64,000 nucleotides of DNA. Source: Prosapia bicincta. Its lineage: Eukaryota > Arthropoda > Insecta > Hemiptera > Cercopidae. Shown one piece after another: positions 36,160 to 50,548 of the stretch (position 1 is its first letter; every line of letters starts with the position of its first letter). Where the stretch lies: positions 14,570,205 to 14,634,204 of the forward strand of contig JBAIZL010000006.1 of NCBI GenBank assembly GCA_036971475.1, given 5' to 3'. The position numbers were made by a program, and so were the translations under genes. Under the pieces are notes generated by a model, which searched no databases, was not told the origin of the DNA, and worked only from the letters and a program-made list of their open reading frames with translations.

Positions 36160-36500
36160 CACAGAATAGTTTTATTTTAGTTACTTTTTATTAAGTAATT
36201 ACAATAATTGTAATTAAAGTATCATAGTTTATGCGTTAAAACAGCTGTTCTATCTCAAAACCTATAACATAAAATCAGATGTTTAATGAAATCTTATGTT
36301 ATCACTTATTTTAAGCCAAACGCGTCGAAATATCTATAATGCATAGCTTGCCTATTTTTTTGTGGAAAGATTGTTTTCTCAAATATAACTAAAATTATCT
36401 CAAAAGCTTTAATTAATGAATTAAATTTTGAAAAAAGTATAATAACATCAAGCGTCATCCACTGTAAATTTATAAGAATGTAATTAAACTTCAGTAGAGG
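36160..36500 (+). repeat. interspersed repeat R1, copy 4
   Basis: TTTATGCGTTAAAACAGCTG, AACATAAAATCAGATG and TTTTTTGTGGAAAG define it. It ends near the CATCCACTGTAAA segment. Confidence 0.75.
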
Positions 36501-39270
36501 AATAAAACAGTAGCCTATTTTGTTAACGATTGAAATTTTCGAACAAGATATATAAATATATTTAGGAATAGTGTGAACTAATAGAAGGACTGTAATAAGC
36601 AAAACGACAGTCATCACTGTTTATATATACACAGTAAAACTTTACCAACGTAAAATATATTTTTATTTAATATAATTACACCTTTAAATTTACATTTTAT
36701 GTGATAAGGTATTACTTAAAAATCTTTCTAATACGTCACAAAATTTAACGGCTGGTCAGAAAAATATGAACAAGAACAAAAAAGTAATTTCAGTAATGGG
36801 TAGGTTTTCGGAACCTTTTTTGCTCGTTTGTACACCTGAGTAGGTAACAAGGGTAGGTGTACAAGGGGGTAAATGACCAGTAATACATGAAATAAACACC
36901 ATTTACTAATTGATAGCTACTTATCCCACAGATAAAAACAGACACGGAAGGAATTGTAAACCGCCACTAAGCATTCACTCGAAAGTGTGTAACAATGATA
37001 GCAACTAATTTTGTCCAGGATAGAAAATTTAATAACACATAATATGTTTTCTCACAGACTTGCAAGTAAGCCGATCTGTGAGCAAAAATTAAATGAAGAG
37101 CGAATTACTTTTATTAATTTATCTTAGCGAATTAAGCAAACTTAATCCAGGCTTTTGTGCAAATGATTAAATTAAATCTCATATATCAAAGTGATTGGCT
37201 GTATTAGTTAATAAGTTTTTACATATGACGTAAAATTTGTTAAGATAAAATTCAATAAATTTCCGTTGTTAGTAACAGAGCCATTGTTATGTGAACTTAA
37301 CAGTGTTTTACTGTTCAGCAAATATACCTCGTTTCAGGCTTTTTACTTTATTATTATTTCAATTTGGACATATTTTAAATTGTTTTTTTTGAGTATTAAA
37401 AAAAATATTTGTCAAGCAATTGCATAATAGATTAGAAAACGAACAATTTTACATTCAAGATTACTGTCGCACATCAGATAACCAATAACGTTGTGGCATT
37501 TTGTTTTATCTTGTATCTTTGAGAGTCGAGCTCAAACGTAATTCGATTAGGATCTGGTTTCGCTTTGCCTTTTGCACAATGCTTGTTTTTACACTTCCTG
37601 TTAATTAGTTCATATAACATCCAAAGCAATATTAAAGCTCGATATTCGCCATTCTAATTTCAAACCACATCACAAAGGCTATAATGTATATTTAGAGACA
37701 ATACATCAGCGTTGAGAGAATAAATTAACCCATGGTATAACTGTACAGCATATGACTACAAGAGTAGACTGATATATTAAAGTTAAACTGAACAAAATAT
37801 ATCTTACTTGTCTGCTAAAATTATATGCCTAATACAGGAATACACGCAAAATTATAGCATTCAAAATATAATGCAATAATGACTCAAAGAAAATAAACCC
37901 TTATTCGCAGTCAGGCTGACGTTGTAAGCCTATTGTTAGTTGCCTGCTGAAATATCTGGGCAGCCCAAAATAATCTACCTGAACAAGGAATTTAACATAC
38001 AGTATCATGAGATATAAGTGCTCAAAAAACCAGCTACAACACTTCATGGGAAAATATTGATACATTTGTGTTGTTTTGTAAAAAAAATATATAATCAGGA
38101 TTTAAAGTTAAATGCTAAGATACATAAACCGACAGTTTATTTCCAGTTCCGATAGAGCGCAGCACCTCACGGGAAAACTATTCCAATTCAAATTAGAAAC
38201 AACAGGTTTACGACAAGCCACATTATATATAACTGCTGAACTAGAATCATATGAGCCAAGTCCATAGCTGTACAGTATTTTTGGTAACAAACTTCGGGAT
38301 ATGCAGTGTTATAAAAATGTATTTATATATATATATATATATATCCCAGTTATATTAATCTGAAAGAGACATGATCAAATAAACTCTGGTAAAGCAATTT
38401 ATAATATTGTATAAATATATTGGAGATCTTGATTATCAATATTAAACAGGTTTTTAAAAATAAAATTGTAATGAAGTTTTGCAATTAACTATATATTTGT
38501 TATTTGTATTCAAGAGTAAATTTGGGTACAAGAACGGGCCGAGATAGGGTGACAAAATCCAAGATCAGGAGCAAAATTACCAACCAGGCAACTCTGTGCC
38601 ATCCTGTTGAAGTCTGCCGGCTTCAGGGCCTTAAAGTATAATTGTGTGTATTTATGCATAACAAATATAATGTAAACCATATTAGGGGTTTACTAAGAGT
38701 TATTTTTTAATTTTTTTTATCGATCGAATTGGAATCAAACCGTTAGTGTAGTGAAGGCGCTATAGAAGGCCCACTTCTTCCTTTTAAAGGGACCTGGCTA
38801 AAACATGTAACTAACGAGATATTTGAAATTTTAATATATTTGGGTATTTATATTAATATATATTTATTGTATTGTAATATATCTTTAGTTCGAATAAAAG
38901 AGACACATAGTTTATTAATGTAAATGTAGTGCACTAATATAGTTAATCCTGTAATATAATTAGTCATATGTTTGCTGCAATACAAAGGTAGTTTTTCATG
39001 AGAAATAATATTATCTCTGATAGGCTTAACCTCAAAGAATGAATTAGGATATTGAAAGTTATGTGTTAAACCATTATAATTTAAACCATAATTAATTTCT
39101 TGAGAATTTTGTTCCCAACGATGGCTCGTAGACGAAATGGCTTAACCCTCCCACACGCGGCGAACAATATTTACAAAATAAAAATTCATTACAACTCGGA
39201 GAGTAATTTAGTCATGTCCCTAGAGAACCATTAAACTGCCTTACTTTACAGACCTTGACCTTAACTAAAC
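36501..39270. other. no gene seen
   Basis: AT-rich; a short (TA)n lies at 38323-38344. No coding signal found. Confidence 0.4.
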
Positions 39271-39280
39271 GTTTGCAATC

Positions 39281-39445
39281 ATCTCTCTCTCTCTCTCTAT
39301 CTCTCTCTAGGTTTCTCACCCTCTTCCTCCTTTTTCAATGTCTCTTATTCTCTTTCAATATAACGATAAATACATATACACACGCGCACGCACGCACACA
39401 CACACACACCCACCCACCCACACACACACACGCACGCACACGCAT

Positions 39446-39481
<36 letters not shown>
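39281..39481. repeat. (CT)n and (CA)n microsatellites
   Basis: CT run at 39281-39308 and CA-rich tract 39377-39481 with CG and CCCA variants. Confidence 0.95.
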
Positions 39482-39483
<2 letters not shown>

Positions 39484-39549
39484 CCACGCACCCTACTTTT
39501 ATATTCTTTACAATTATTTGAATTTATTTATTGCTAATATAAATTCAAT

Positions 39550-41120
39550 AATAATTAATAATAATTAAAGCACGAGATTTGGTTTTGTTTTCACAATTTG
39601 CCTAATTATTTTTTAATAAAGAAGAACTATGTTCCGTTCGGGAAGCGTTCATTTTATTTCATCATCACCCATTTAGTTAAAGAAAAGTTTATAAAATATC
39701 TTAATTTATAAATAATAATCAAATTAACTCTTATTTTGCAAAGTTTCTAAATATTGAGTCCAGCAAATAGTTACCGAGAAATATGTACACTAAATATATT
39801 TAACTAAAATTAAGTTCTTCTTTACTGCCTGCAACAAATACATCTTTGGTTGGTTGAGCCCAGTAAAGGAAAGTGAAATCTGTTACCATTTACGTCTGTG
39901 CAGCGCCTAACAATATATGAAGAATTGTACTGTGTTTGAAGGGTCCTAGGCTGTTTGCTGAACAGTTAGGTACATCCTTTAAACCATGAAATTGAGCCAA
40001 TAACTAGATATTCGTAAATCTACCAATATTGTTTATTTTTGATTTGTTTAAATTCATATACACAATTTCATTTAATTTGTTAGATTTTCATAGGTTTGTT
40101 GGTGAAATTAATTTCGTTACTTAATTCACATGTTTATTTAGTACAATAATATTGTTTTTGTAATACATAGCACACTTTTATATTCTAACTTTAGCAAATA
40201 CCTTCAAGAACCAAGTTTCGTGACGTCTTTATATAGTTTCTGCAAAGGAAAAAATAAATGTAGTTTATATAGGATATTTAAAACATGACTAACACAAATT
40301 TCATGAGTTATTTATTATTGTTATTAATTTTCTATTATTACAGTAGAATGATAAAAACATAATATTTATGTATGCAAATAATCTCCTAAGGTGTATTTTT
40401 CTACAATAATAGATATATTTCAATAGTTTGAAATACATAATAAGATTATTTTGTGGGTGCACGCGCGCGTGTGTATGTAAATGTGATATGTTTAAAGAAT
40501 TATTCAAAATTTATGTATTAAATAAATGCAAAACATTATGCTCTTACTACTAATGATTTTAAATAAATAGTTTTAATTTAGTTATGAAATCTTTATTCCA
40601 ATAATAATAAATTTAATAACAAATTTAAATTTTGTGTAAAGTAAGTATTTCAATTAAATATAACTTATTTATTGATGATTAAAAAAAAATTAAAACACAG
40701 ACAACAAAGCTTAGACCCTGAAACAACCTTTGATATTGGCAAGGATAGAAGCAAAGAACAATTGTTTAAAGTACCAAAAATACTTTAAAATAAAGAACAA
40801 AAAATTAAGTTATTGAAAAAACTGTTAAACACCTAATAAAATATTTGAAATAAATTAAAAACATAAAATACAAACAAACTGTTAGACAATAAACTAAACC
40901 ACAAATAGGAAAACATAATGATAATATAGTGCAACATGAAATCTATCCTTGTACTAAATGAGAGCATTGATACTTATGGTTTGCCGAAAATGCTAATGTA
41001 GATAAAAATGAAAGTATAAAAGAAGCACAATTTAAATGAATACGTATTAAAATAAGTAAATTAACAGAAATATATCCATATAAGTTATTAAGGATTTGTA
41101 AATGTATATAAAACAATTTG
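39550..41120. other. no gene seen
   Basis: Strongly AT-rich non-coding DNA. Confidence 0.4.
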
Positions 41121-41123
41121 TTG

Positions 41124-41125
<2 letters not shown>

Positions 41126-41193
<68 letters not shown>
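41126..41193. repeat. (TA)n microsatellite
   Basis: TA run at the 3' side of the minus-strand Penelope-like relic. Confidence 0.95.
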
Positions 41194-41195
<2 letters not shown>

Positions 41196-41264
41196 TTGAA
41201 TAATATTTTCATAAATAACAATATAAGAATATATTAAAACGCGCTTTTATTATGTTAAATACGT

Positions 41265-43245
41265 GAAGCTTTTCGCTGATTTGTAGTATTAGCATTCTCA
41301 AACATATAAGTACCACATAGTACCATGACTACATTTGTACTGTTCATATAATTGCAAGTTGTCCCAAGGATCAGCCAATGCTTATTGTATCGGCTTGATT
41401 ACACAATTGTCAATACTTTCTATTTATTTTATCTTTTAATTTTAAGATATCATCGAATATACTAAAATTAGTGTTATGATTCGATTTTATTAGTATTTTT
41501 GTTTTTATATACTTCTAAATGTTCAGTGATATTAATTTGTAATTCTTGTTTTATAGGCCTGTGTTTATTTGATATTGTACTGTTAATTTCCGAAAAATTT
41601 AATTTATTTTCAATAATATTTTTTGATGAATTGGATTTATATATTTTAGGTTTTATGTATGTATTTAAATGTTCCTTATATCTATCTTTTATTTTATTTT
41701 TAGTTCGTCTTATATTGTAGTTATGACAAATTGACAATTTGAAATTATAAATACCACTTATATCCAATTTATTAATTTTAATATTTGTATAATTTTAATT
41801 ATTATATTTAATATAATATTTATTTTATTGTTCGTATAAAAAACTATTATGATGTTCGTGTGTTTAAATAGTTTTACAATTGGTTTAATTTCGTAACCGG
41901 TGATTATTAATTGAGACCATATATTTTCGTTAGGATTTGTTGTATAGTTATTTTTGTTTATAATGTCACCTAATTTTTAATTATCAAAAAATTTGATAAT
42001 TGTTTTCTTTTTATATCAATTTTTGGGTGCTATTTGGTATGAAATATTCATTTCTGTTAACTTATTTATTTTATTAAACGAAATTCAATCTATAAAATAA
42101 ACTAAATAAACCTACCATTTTTTAAATATGTGGATAGTTTGAGTAGTTAGGTATTAATTTATCTGTTTGAGTAGGTTTTCTGTAAATTGCAAAATTGAAT
42201 TTATTATTATCTTTATAAATAATGATATCTAAAAAATGTATTGCAATACGTTTTTCAATTTCATATATAAACTGTATTTTATTGTGTATATTATTTATGT
42301 CGTTAATTATTAGGTTTAGATATAGCATTGTTTGTGGAAATATATAATCCATCATCTACATTACTGTACCATAGTCCATTGTTGTCATAATTGGGTCTGT
42401 CCTGAGCATCAAAAGAGTGTTTTCAACGAGTGTGCAGATTAAAAACTATCAAGTTGCAAGGACGATTCATGTTACTACCAAAGAATAACAGGTTTATCTA
42501 ACGTTCTATAACTTAATAATACCTATTATAATACAATTAAAACTGATTTTGACAAGGGTCTTTTCTACTTTTATATTATTTTTGCATTTTTTTACATGTA
42601 CAGCACACAAATGGAAAATATGACCTAACTTAGATTTATGCTATATATTAGATTTTTGTACTACAATAAAAAATGTTTTTTTTACCACATTTGTTTTATA
42701 TAAAACCCCTTAAACATCTAAAACGCTTATAAGAAACAAATATTTTATTTAAGAAGCAATTTCAATGTGGATTATATTAGTGAACTTTTCTACCATTCAC
42801 GTTACTTATGTATGCGCGATCACTGTAGTGATAATAATTCCACTTATTTCTTCGTCAATATATAGAGTAAAAACATTTCGGACATGGTACCGGATAGAGG
42901 TGATCTCATTACTAAACCATGATCTTGGCTGTAAATTTTGTTAATATAGTAAACGAATTTTAATTTAGTATTATTTTAGTTACATTAATTATTTCAAGCA
43001 TTTATTATTTATCTATTTTATATAGTGTTATGTTATCTTTTATTATATTATATATTTCATTTAAAGGTATATTTGTATACATATCACTTATATTAAATAC
43101 CATTAATTTAATTTAATTATTTATTTTTGTTTTGAATTTGTCTATTAGATGATAGGTGTTTTTCATAGTATAAATATTTTTTAAATTATATTTATCTTTC
43201 AATTTTAAAGCTATTATATTGGATATTTTATAAGAAGGTGCTATA
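41265..43245 (-). pseudogene. Penelope-like retroelement, minus-strand copy
   Basis: Minus-strand reading from 43240: IAPSYKISNIIALKLKDKYN, then VFNISDMYTNIPLNEIYNII (RT palm A block) after a stop; QDHGLVMRSPLSGTMSEM (about 42940-42900), the Q..G..MGSPLS block; YSNVDDGLYIS (about 42365), the YVDD block with Y changed; IHFLDIIIYKDNNKF and YRKPTQTDKLI (about 42240-42150); then RRTKNKIKDRYKEHLN (about 41700-41660), the GIY-YIG-type endonuclease segment. About 400 bp between the MGSPLS and VDD blocks are extra, so something was inserted there. A decayed terminal motif GCGAAAAGCTTCACG lies near 41285-41270 on this strand. The RT plus GIY-YIG order and the RKPT signature are specific to Penelope-like elements. 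Inactive: several stops. Confidence 0.8.
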
Positions 43246-43437
43246 TATTTTAAAATATAATTTTATTAAAAAATATTTATTTTATTCAAATATATATTCT
43301 TCCTAACGAAAATATTATACAAGGAAATATATTTAACAAGAAAAAATTTCATCTACAATATCTTACAATATAAGTAATATCGCAATATAAGCAATATAAT
43401 ATAAGTACAATATATAGTAATATCTTACTATATATAG

Positions 43438-43446
<9 letters not shown>

Positions 43447-43495
<49 letters not shown>

Positions 43496-43621
43496 ATAAT
43501 ATGTACATATATTTAAGAACTAGATTGACTCTCTCCCTCATTTTTAATCTCCGTCACTCTCTTTATACAGGGTATATATATATATTTGTGGTGTGTGTGT
43601 GTGTGTGTGCGTGGTTGTGTG

Positions 43622-43668
<47 letters not shown>
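43447..43668. repeat. (TA)n / (TG)n / (TA)n between two Penelope-like copies
   Basis: TA runs at 43447-43492 and 43624-43667 with a short TG run at 43591-43610. Confidence 0.95.
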
Positions 43669-43699
43669 ATATTTTACATTGTCCATTTTTTTAAATTAA

Positions 43700-45060
43700 T
43701 AAAATAAAAAACATAGAAACAAACAACAACACTAAAATAATAAGTTATGACATAACTAACATGTACCCTAGTATCCCAATAGAAGAAACCATAGAAATAA
43801 TGAAAACAAACTAATACACAATAACGAAAAAGAAAACACAATAAATATTATCATAACACTAACAAAACACATATGTTACCAAAATTACTTCCAATTTAAC
43901 AATAAATAGTATCAACAAACAACAAGACTCCCAATGGGATCACCCATATCATCCGTCATGTCAGAAATATATCTACAACACTTTGAACAAATAATAATTA
44001 AACCTAAACTAAACACACATAATATTTTACTATGGAAAAGATACGTAGACGATACTTGTAATATACCAACCCAACATTCACAACGAACACATCATAATAA
44101 TAAACAAACAATATATATACAGCGAAAACATACAATTCACTGTCGAGACAGAACAATTAACTATCTTGACATCACATTAAATATAAATAACAATAAAATA
44201 GAAACTACAGTACACAGAAAACCTACTTCCAACAACATCACAATACACTACAAATCTAACCACCCCTAGACACACAAAATTAACACGTAAAATGATAAAT
44301 AAAGCAATAAAATACACACAAGATAACAAACAAGAATTAAATGAAGAATTAAATAACATTACAAAAATAGCAATAGAAAATTTATACAACAAACACCTTA
44401 TAAAAACATACAATAAATTTACAAAAAAACCTAAGCTCAACACAACACTACAACCTGAACACAAAAATAATAAAAATAAAACAATCTACCTAAAATATAA
44501 ATACAGCAATAACAAAATAGAAAAACTAACAAATATATACAACAAAGAATACTACACTCCAACTTACAATCCAAACAACAAAATAATAAAATATCTTAAT
44601 AACACAAACCACAAAACAAATACAGAAAAACATAACCTATCAGGAGTTTTCAAAATTACATGTAACGACTGCAATGCATTATAAATAGGGAAAACGACCA
44701 GATCATTTAAAATAATATTCGAAGAACATTACAGAGCATTCAAAAATAAAAATGCAAAAGTATCAAATGTTGCAGCACACCTAATATCACATGTACATGA
44801 AATAACAAACTACGAAAATAACCTAACCATACTTGAAATAAATAATAACCGAATAGAATTAAACTCACTAGAAAAATACCACATTTATAAAAACACACAC
44901 AACAATTTAATGAACCTACAGACCACATATACAGAAGACATAGTGCATAAAAACATCATACACGCAGATCAAGAGAAAATGCGTGTAACATCAACAAATA
45001 CCAACATCACGGTCCGAACATCTACACAAGAAAAGTAATCAGTGATTCAACAATGGTTTA
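43700..45060 (+). pseudogene. Penelope-like retroelement, plus-strand copy
   Basis: Blocks in order: ISYDITNMYPSIPIEETIEI (43743-43802), stops and a shift, LPMGSPISSVMSEIYLQHFE (43930-43990), WKRYVDDTCN (44034-44062, catalytic YVDD intact), INYLDITL...VHRKPTS (44155-44230), a linker rich in Asn/Lys, and the GIY-YIG endonuclease: SGVFKITCNDCNAL, then TAA at 44682 exactly where the Tyr of YIG is expected, then IGKTTRSFK, EEHYRAF, SNVAAHLISH and RIELNSLEKYHIYK to about 44890. Reading continues open to 45038. A few lesions only, so it is younger than the minus-strand copy, with which it shares little sequence: the two belong to different subfamilies. Confidence 0.85.
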
Positions 45061-45159
45061 GTGACCGAAAGGTGCCTCATCACAACAAGGTAAAATTATT
45101 GCACTTAGTGGTGGATAAAAGTATTTACAATAGTAATTTATCAACTTCATATATATATA

Positions 45160-45398
45160 ATAAATTAAAAATATTTCAAAAACAAGAATACTTTTAATGA
45201 ATATATTTATTCAAAGCTTTTCGTCGATAAAATAGTATCAGTATCTACAGGAAAATAATTATCTAATAAAATATTTTTACAAAATTAAATCATTTGTACT
45301 ACTTTTTACAAAATTAAATCATATGCACTATATTCTTGTTTTTGAAATATTTTAAATTTATTAACTATATTACAAGAAAACATATTACCATATTTAAT
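45160..45398 (-). repeat. Penelope-end-like repeat with hammerhead-like core
   Basis: ACAAGAATACTTTTAATGAA, CAAAGCTTTTCGTCGATAAA (core at 45212-45251, minus) and TTAAATCATTTGTACTAC lie about 100 bp after the last Penelope-like coding position, then a (TA)n tract begins. In this copy A6 of the core is changed (CTGTAGA). Confidence 0.6.
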
Positions 45399-45401
45399 AT
45401 A

Positions 45402-45448
<47 letters not shown>
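45399..45448. repeat. (TA)n microsatellite
   Basis: TA run 3' of the Penelope-like end. Confidence 0.95.
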
Positions 45449-45450
<2 letters not shown>

Positions 45451-45683
45451 CTGTTGAATTTTATTTGTCCTATTGTCTTTTCTTAAAAATTTTCAGAATG
45501 TAACAAATGTTTGTAGTTTTAATCATATTAAACCTTTTTTCTAATAGTAGGTATATGATATAATTTTTAATATTTTCAATGATGAATAATAACGTTTTAA
45601 TATCAGGAAAGCACAAAACTAATTTTAACTATATAATAAATGTTTTTACTATATTTACTACAGAGTAGCTAGTAATGGGTTTA

Positions 45684-48600
45684 CTAGGTGAAGTTTACCA
45701 GAAGTCCTTTTCTGAAGTTTACCGAGACAACACTGTATAATAGCGGGTTGATAACTGTAGAGAGCAAATATATAGAACACACGAAGCTGTATAGTGTCAC
45801 CGAAGGTACCTCAATGAGACCATACTTTAGTAAAATGTTTGTAACATTTATTGGTCCCCAGCATAATACGATCTCACATACAACAGCAACTAAAACAAAA
45901 ATACATATCAATAATACGTTATGGTATTATTTATTTTAATCATACACACGATCTCACATACAACAGCAACTAAAACAAAAACGTCATCAATTTAAGGTGT
46001 TGAAATGGTATTATTTATTTTATCTTAAGCATAAATATAAATACCTAATCTACTATATCAAGTAAAACTATGTCGAAGGTAAAAGAGAAAAATTCAAAAT
46101 AAGTTATTGAGAAAATATATATTGTGGTTTTAAAATTGTGTACTAGTTGTATACTCCATTCCAAAATTATCATTTACTGCTTTTCAGTAGCATTTCTGAA
46201 ATGTAATTGTTGACAATTGTAAATTATTTAATCAGTCATCCACCATTGTTGAAATGAAAAGTAAAAGGAACCAACAAATAATGTTGTTCATTCCTAAAGA
46301 AAGAGTTGTTTTCTTCTATCATTTTAACAAGCAAAAAGATCGTTACTTTTAGTTACTTTGTATTAAATAATTACAATTATTATAAATAAAGTAACATAAG
46401 CTATGCTGTAAAACATTTCTTTTACTACGTGGCCTATGTATAAAATCATATAATATCACTTGTTTGAAGCCAAATGGGACCTAATAACTATATTGGATAC
46501 CTTGCTCCTTTTGTGAAAAGTTTTTCTCTCAAATACAACTCAAATTAATCCATTATTAAATAAAATTATTGAATTAATATTTGAAAAAATAGCTGTAATT
46601 ACATCAAATGCCATCCACTACAAGTTAAAAAAAAAGTATTTGAACTTGAGTGGATGAATAAAAAGTATTGAACATATAAAAAACATGTTAAATTTACAAA
46701 CTGATATTCACTAATAAAAATATCAACGCATATAAAATTTTCTCAACTTTTACAATCTCTTTATTGCGTTTATTTATTTTCAAATTGGAGATTTCAGTGG
46801 ATTAAATAATAATACAGTACTTATGACGTCATGTGAAGACCTGAAGAGGTGACTGACGTCAGTAGATTAGACAATCATATTTAAAATAAATAATCGCGAA
46901 AGCAAGGTATCATTAAAGTATTGAAAATTAAAGAACGTGGACATTATCTACGGTGGGGCATTGTTTAATCAATAATGGCACATATTAGATTTAAAATGTC
47001 TGTAAAAATAACCATATCAATGAAATAAATAATGCATAAAATATTTTGGTTTTAAAAATAATAATTTCATCTCGGATAGGTGTATAATAATTCATTTTTC
47101 TGAAATTAAAATCTGATATTGAACATTTTAGATATTATGAAATGATATTCCGTACGTAATATGATATGTATTATAAGTTAATAAATTTATAATTATCTAT
47201 GTAGATAGATAAAAAGGAAAGAGCTTTTTTACTTTGTATACGTTATTTAGTAAACATTATGTTTAAGAGTTGTTACAGACAACCTCGTGAATAAAACTTA
47301 CCATTAAAGCGTTGGATTGAAAGGTTTTAAAATGGAACATATATCCAACAAGAAGTCTTTTTTTTTACTAACCACTTGATATTGTCAGTTTTAAGCGGGA
47401 AAGAGTACTTTAATTTGAAAATTTCAAATTTACATTTAAAAAAAGCATCCTAAAAGCATTTCTCAAATTTATAGTACATTCAAAAAATATCATTGTATAG
47501 CCTATATATTACCTCAGACTTAAACTTAAACCTAAAGTTTTAATTGAACTTTGTATATTTTTGTTTAATTTATTAAGCTTATGTACATTTTGAGTGGCAA
47601 GTCGTCATTATCAGACTGTACTAAAGAATTACAATCTATTGAGCGTATTGCATTAAAATTACAAACTAGACTTTAAAGTCCAGTAATTTTGTAATTGATT
47701 CCTCTGAAGATGGTGACATTTTAAATAAGAAAAAGAGAGGGTTTAAATTTGGATAAGTTTTATACAGTAAACTCCCGATTATCCGTGGGCGGTTTAACCG
47801 GTTTGCGGATTATCCGGGGTCTGCCATTGTTTTACATATATCCAGTTTTTATTCCAATCATATTCATGGGTTTAAATTTCCAAATCGTGAATTACGGCGT
47901 AAATACATATTAGGCTTAATAGAAGTTAAGATGAAGGGAATAGATATGTAAATATGTACGTACTAATTTCTATATTGAAAGAGAAGCATCCCGACGCGGG
48001 CCAGCGAAAAAAAAGGGTGAGCAGACTACTGTATATAAGAGACAATGACAAAATGCTTGGACGGCCGAAAACCTAATGCGTATCATAAGATTGTATACAA
48101 ATGTCAGCTAATCTCGGCTATAAATAGTCTAGGACGTGACATATGCATTATCTATGTCTGTCATATCGATCTTTATGGCTTTGTGACACAAGTAAACACT
48201 GTGCGACAAAATGGTTAGATCTCACATTAAAGCTAAATCAATGTTCACGAAAAAACAAACGAAAATGACAGATTTTTTTGTATTATTTGTAAAGGAAATT
48301 AAATATGTACATACATACTTACTTTTGACATATACTTATGTACGTATTGTAAATAGTTAGATATATAAATGTACATGTTATAATACATCGACATTTTAAA
48401 TTATTTTCTGTATTTATTTTGTCCTCTGAAGATTATTTGTGAATTGCATTAACCGGGGTCATTATTTGTGTAACTTATGTTATAATAATCGATTCACGAT
48501 TGTTTTGCGTATTCTTTGTTCTTAGCGGATTATCCGGGGAATTCGTTATCCGGCGTTGCCGGGCCACCCTATTCCACGGATAATCGGGAGTTTACTGTAT

Positions 48601-50166
48601 TTGTTTTTGGAAGTAGTGGTCATTGTTAATAGTTTTATTTCAATATTGCCACTGTGTTGTTTATGTTGTATTTGAATTTATTTATTTAAATCTTTCTGAC
48701 ACTTTATATTTTAATCCTAATTCAAGATGAAAAAAAGTTAAAACATTTAGTAAACATATTTATAACTGTATTTGTGTTATTAAAAAAAATCAAAGAACAA
48801 TATTAAGATTTTGTTCAAATATTAAGTAATTATTTAACTATACGAAAATCTACAAATGTATTTTACAAAATTTATTTCTCTAAGTACCTGATATACCAAG
48901 GCCACTTTTGAAGGAATTCTGGGCAGGAAGTGACACTTTTGCTCCACCCCCACCTATATGCAAATTCCAAGATCGCCAAATTTTAAAAGAAATGAGTATG
49001 TAAAGAACAAAGTTGACTACTATTGGTATAAAGAACTGCAAAACTGGTAGTAATAAACAGTAAATGTCGTTTAAATCTCCTGGTTGTGTGATACATACAA
49101 TCTAAAACAATTACAGTTTGTATGAATGAAACAATAAAATCATGAGATCTAATTTGGTGGTATTGTACATATTAGAATAAAACTTTAAAGTAATTAATAT
49201 TGATCTGAATCTTATCGACTTCTATCGACATTAATATCGCCTTTCGACATGCTGCAACGGCCAAATTGACCGTTTCAAAAACCTTCGTAATTGTAAAGGA
49301 TAGGTATCTACGTCAAAGTGCCTAGATTTTTAAGAATTAAAAAAAAGATTAAAAAATTGTAAATTAGGCGAAGATAAATGTAAGTAGGGTAGGGCAGGGT
49401 AGGGTAAGGGTAAAGTAAGGGAAGCGCAAGGATAGGGTAATGGTAGTGTAATGCTAGGCTAAGGAAAAAGGTAAGAAAAGGGTAAGGATAGGATAAGGAA
49501 AGGTTAGTGTAGGGTAAGGGTAGGTTAAGAAAAGGGTAAAAGTAGGGTAAGGATAGGGTAAGGGTAGGGTAAGGAAAAAGTAACGGTAGAGTAAGGATAG
49601 GGTAAGGGTAGGGTAAGGAAAGGGTAAATGTATGGTCAGGGTAGAGTAAGGGTAGGGTAAGGAAAGGGTAAGGGTAGGGTAAGGAAAGGGTAAGGAAAGG
49701 GTAAGGAAAGGGTAAGGGTAGGGTAAGGAAAGGGTATGGATAGGGTTAGGGTAGGCTAGGACCGAATTTATTGAATCATAATTTTAAAATATGTTGAAAA
49801 ACAAAATGAACCTGAAATTCGGAGCCTAAAATTCAGGCTCTCAATATATAAAGCTATATTTGGATAAAAAAAATCTGGTTTATAAAATCTTTCAGCAGGA
49901 GCATAAAAGGCGCTGCTGTCAAGAAGACTTGCTAAAATAGAAAAAGGTAGTAAATGAACTTGAAGAAATTTAAAAAATAAATTGTTTTAACAAAATTTGA
50001 AATTCAAATCAAAACATCATACAACGTAAAAGGCTCTAAAAAAACCAAAACAAAATAAGTATTGAAAATGTAAGTGCACAGGAGTGGAGATTATAAGTTA
50101 TGAGTCAAAAGATGTGACAAAGACCATAAAATAATGCAAGATGTGATACGGAAGTGTTACGATGTT

Positions 50167-50242
<76 letters not shown>

Positions 50243-50482
50243 AAATTGAAAATGTTTCAAAAACAAGAATACTTTTAATGCATATATTTATTCAAAGCTT
50301 TTCGCCGATAAAATAGTATCAGCATCTTCAGGAAAATAATTATCTAACAAAAAATTATTTTCCTGAAGATGCTGATACTTTTTTTTCGGCGAAAAGTTTT
50401 GAATAAATATATGCATTAAAAGTATTCTTGTTTTTGAAACAATTTCAATTTATTAACTATATTACAAGAAAACATATCACCA

Positions 50483-50548
<66 letters not shown>

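Noticed and set aside
39115..39150. ACGATGGCTCGTAGACGAAATGG as a hammerhead-like core
   Set aside because: Only the GAAA half fits; the first core strand and helix II are missing.
47281..47340. Candidate GPCR exon with donor GGTAAGTTT
   Set aside because: Frame has stops and no TM5 features; the correct exon with P5.50 and Y5.58 is at 49101-48888 and its phases fit both neighbours.
47696..47735. Hammerhead-like CTCTGAAGATGGTGACATT...
   Set aside because: The CTGAAGA half is present but helix II and a proper GAAA with self-complementary helix III cannot be drawn.
49378..49760. Interstitial telomere
   Set aside because: The unit is AGGGTA/AGGAAA, not the insect TTAGG or vertebrate TTAGGG repeat, apart from one or two chance matches.
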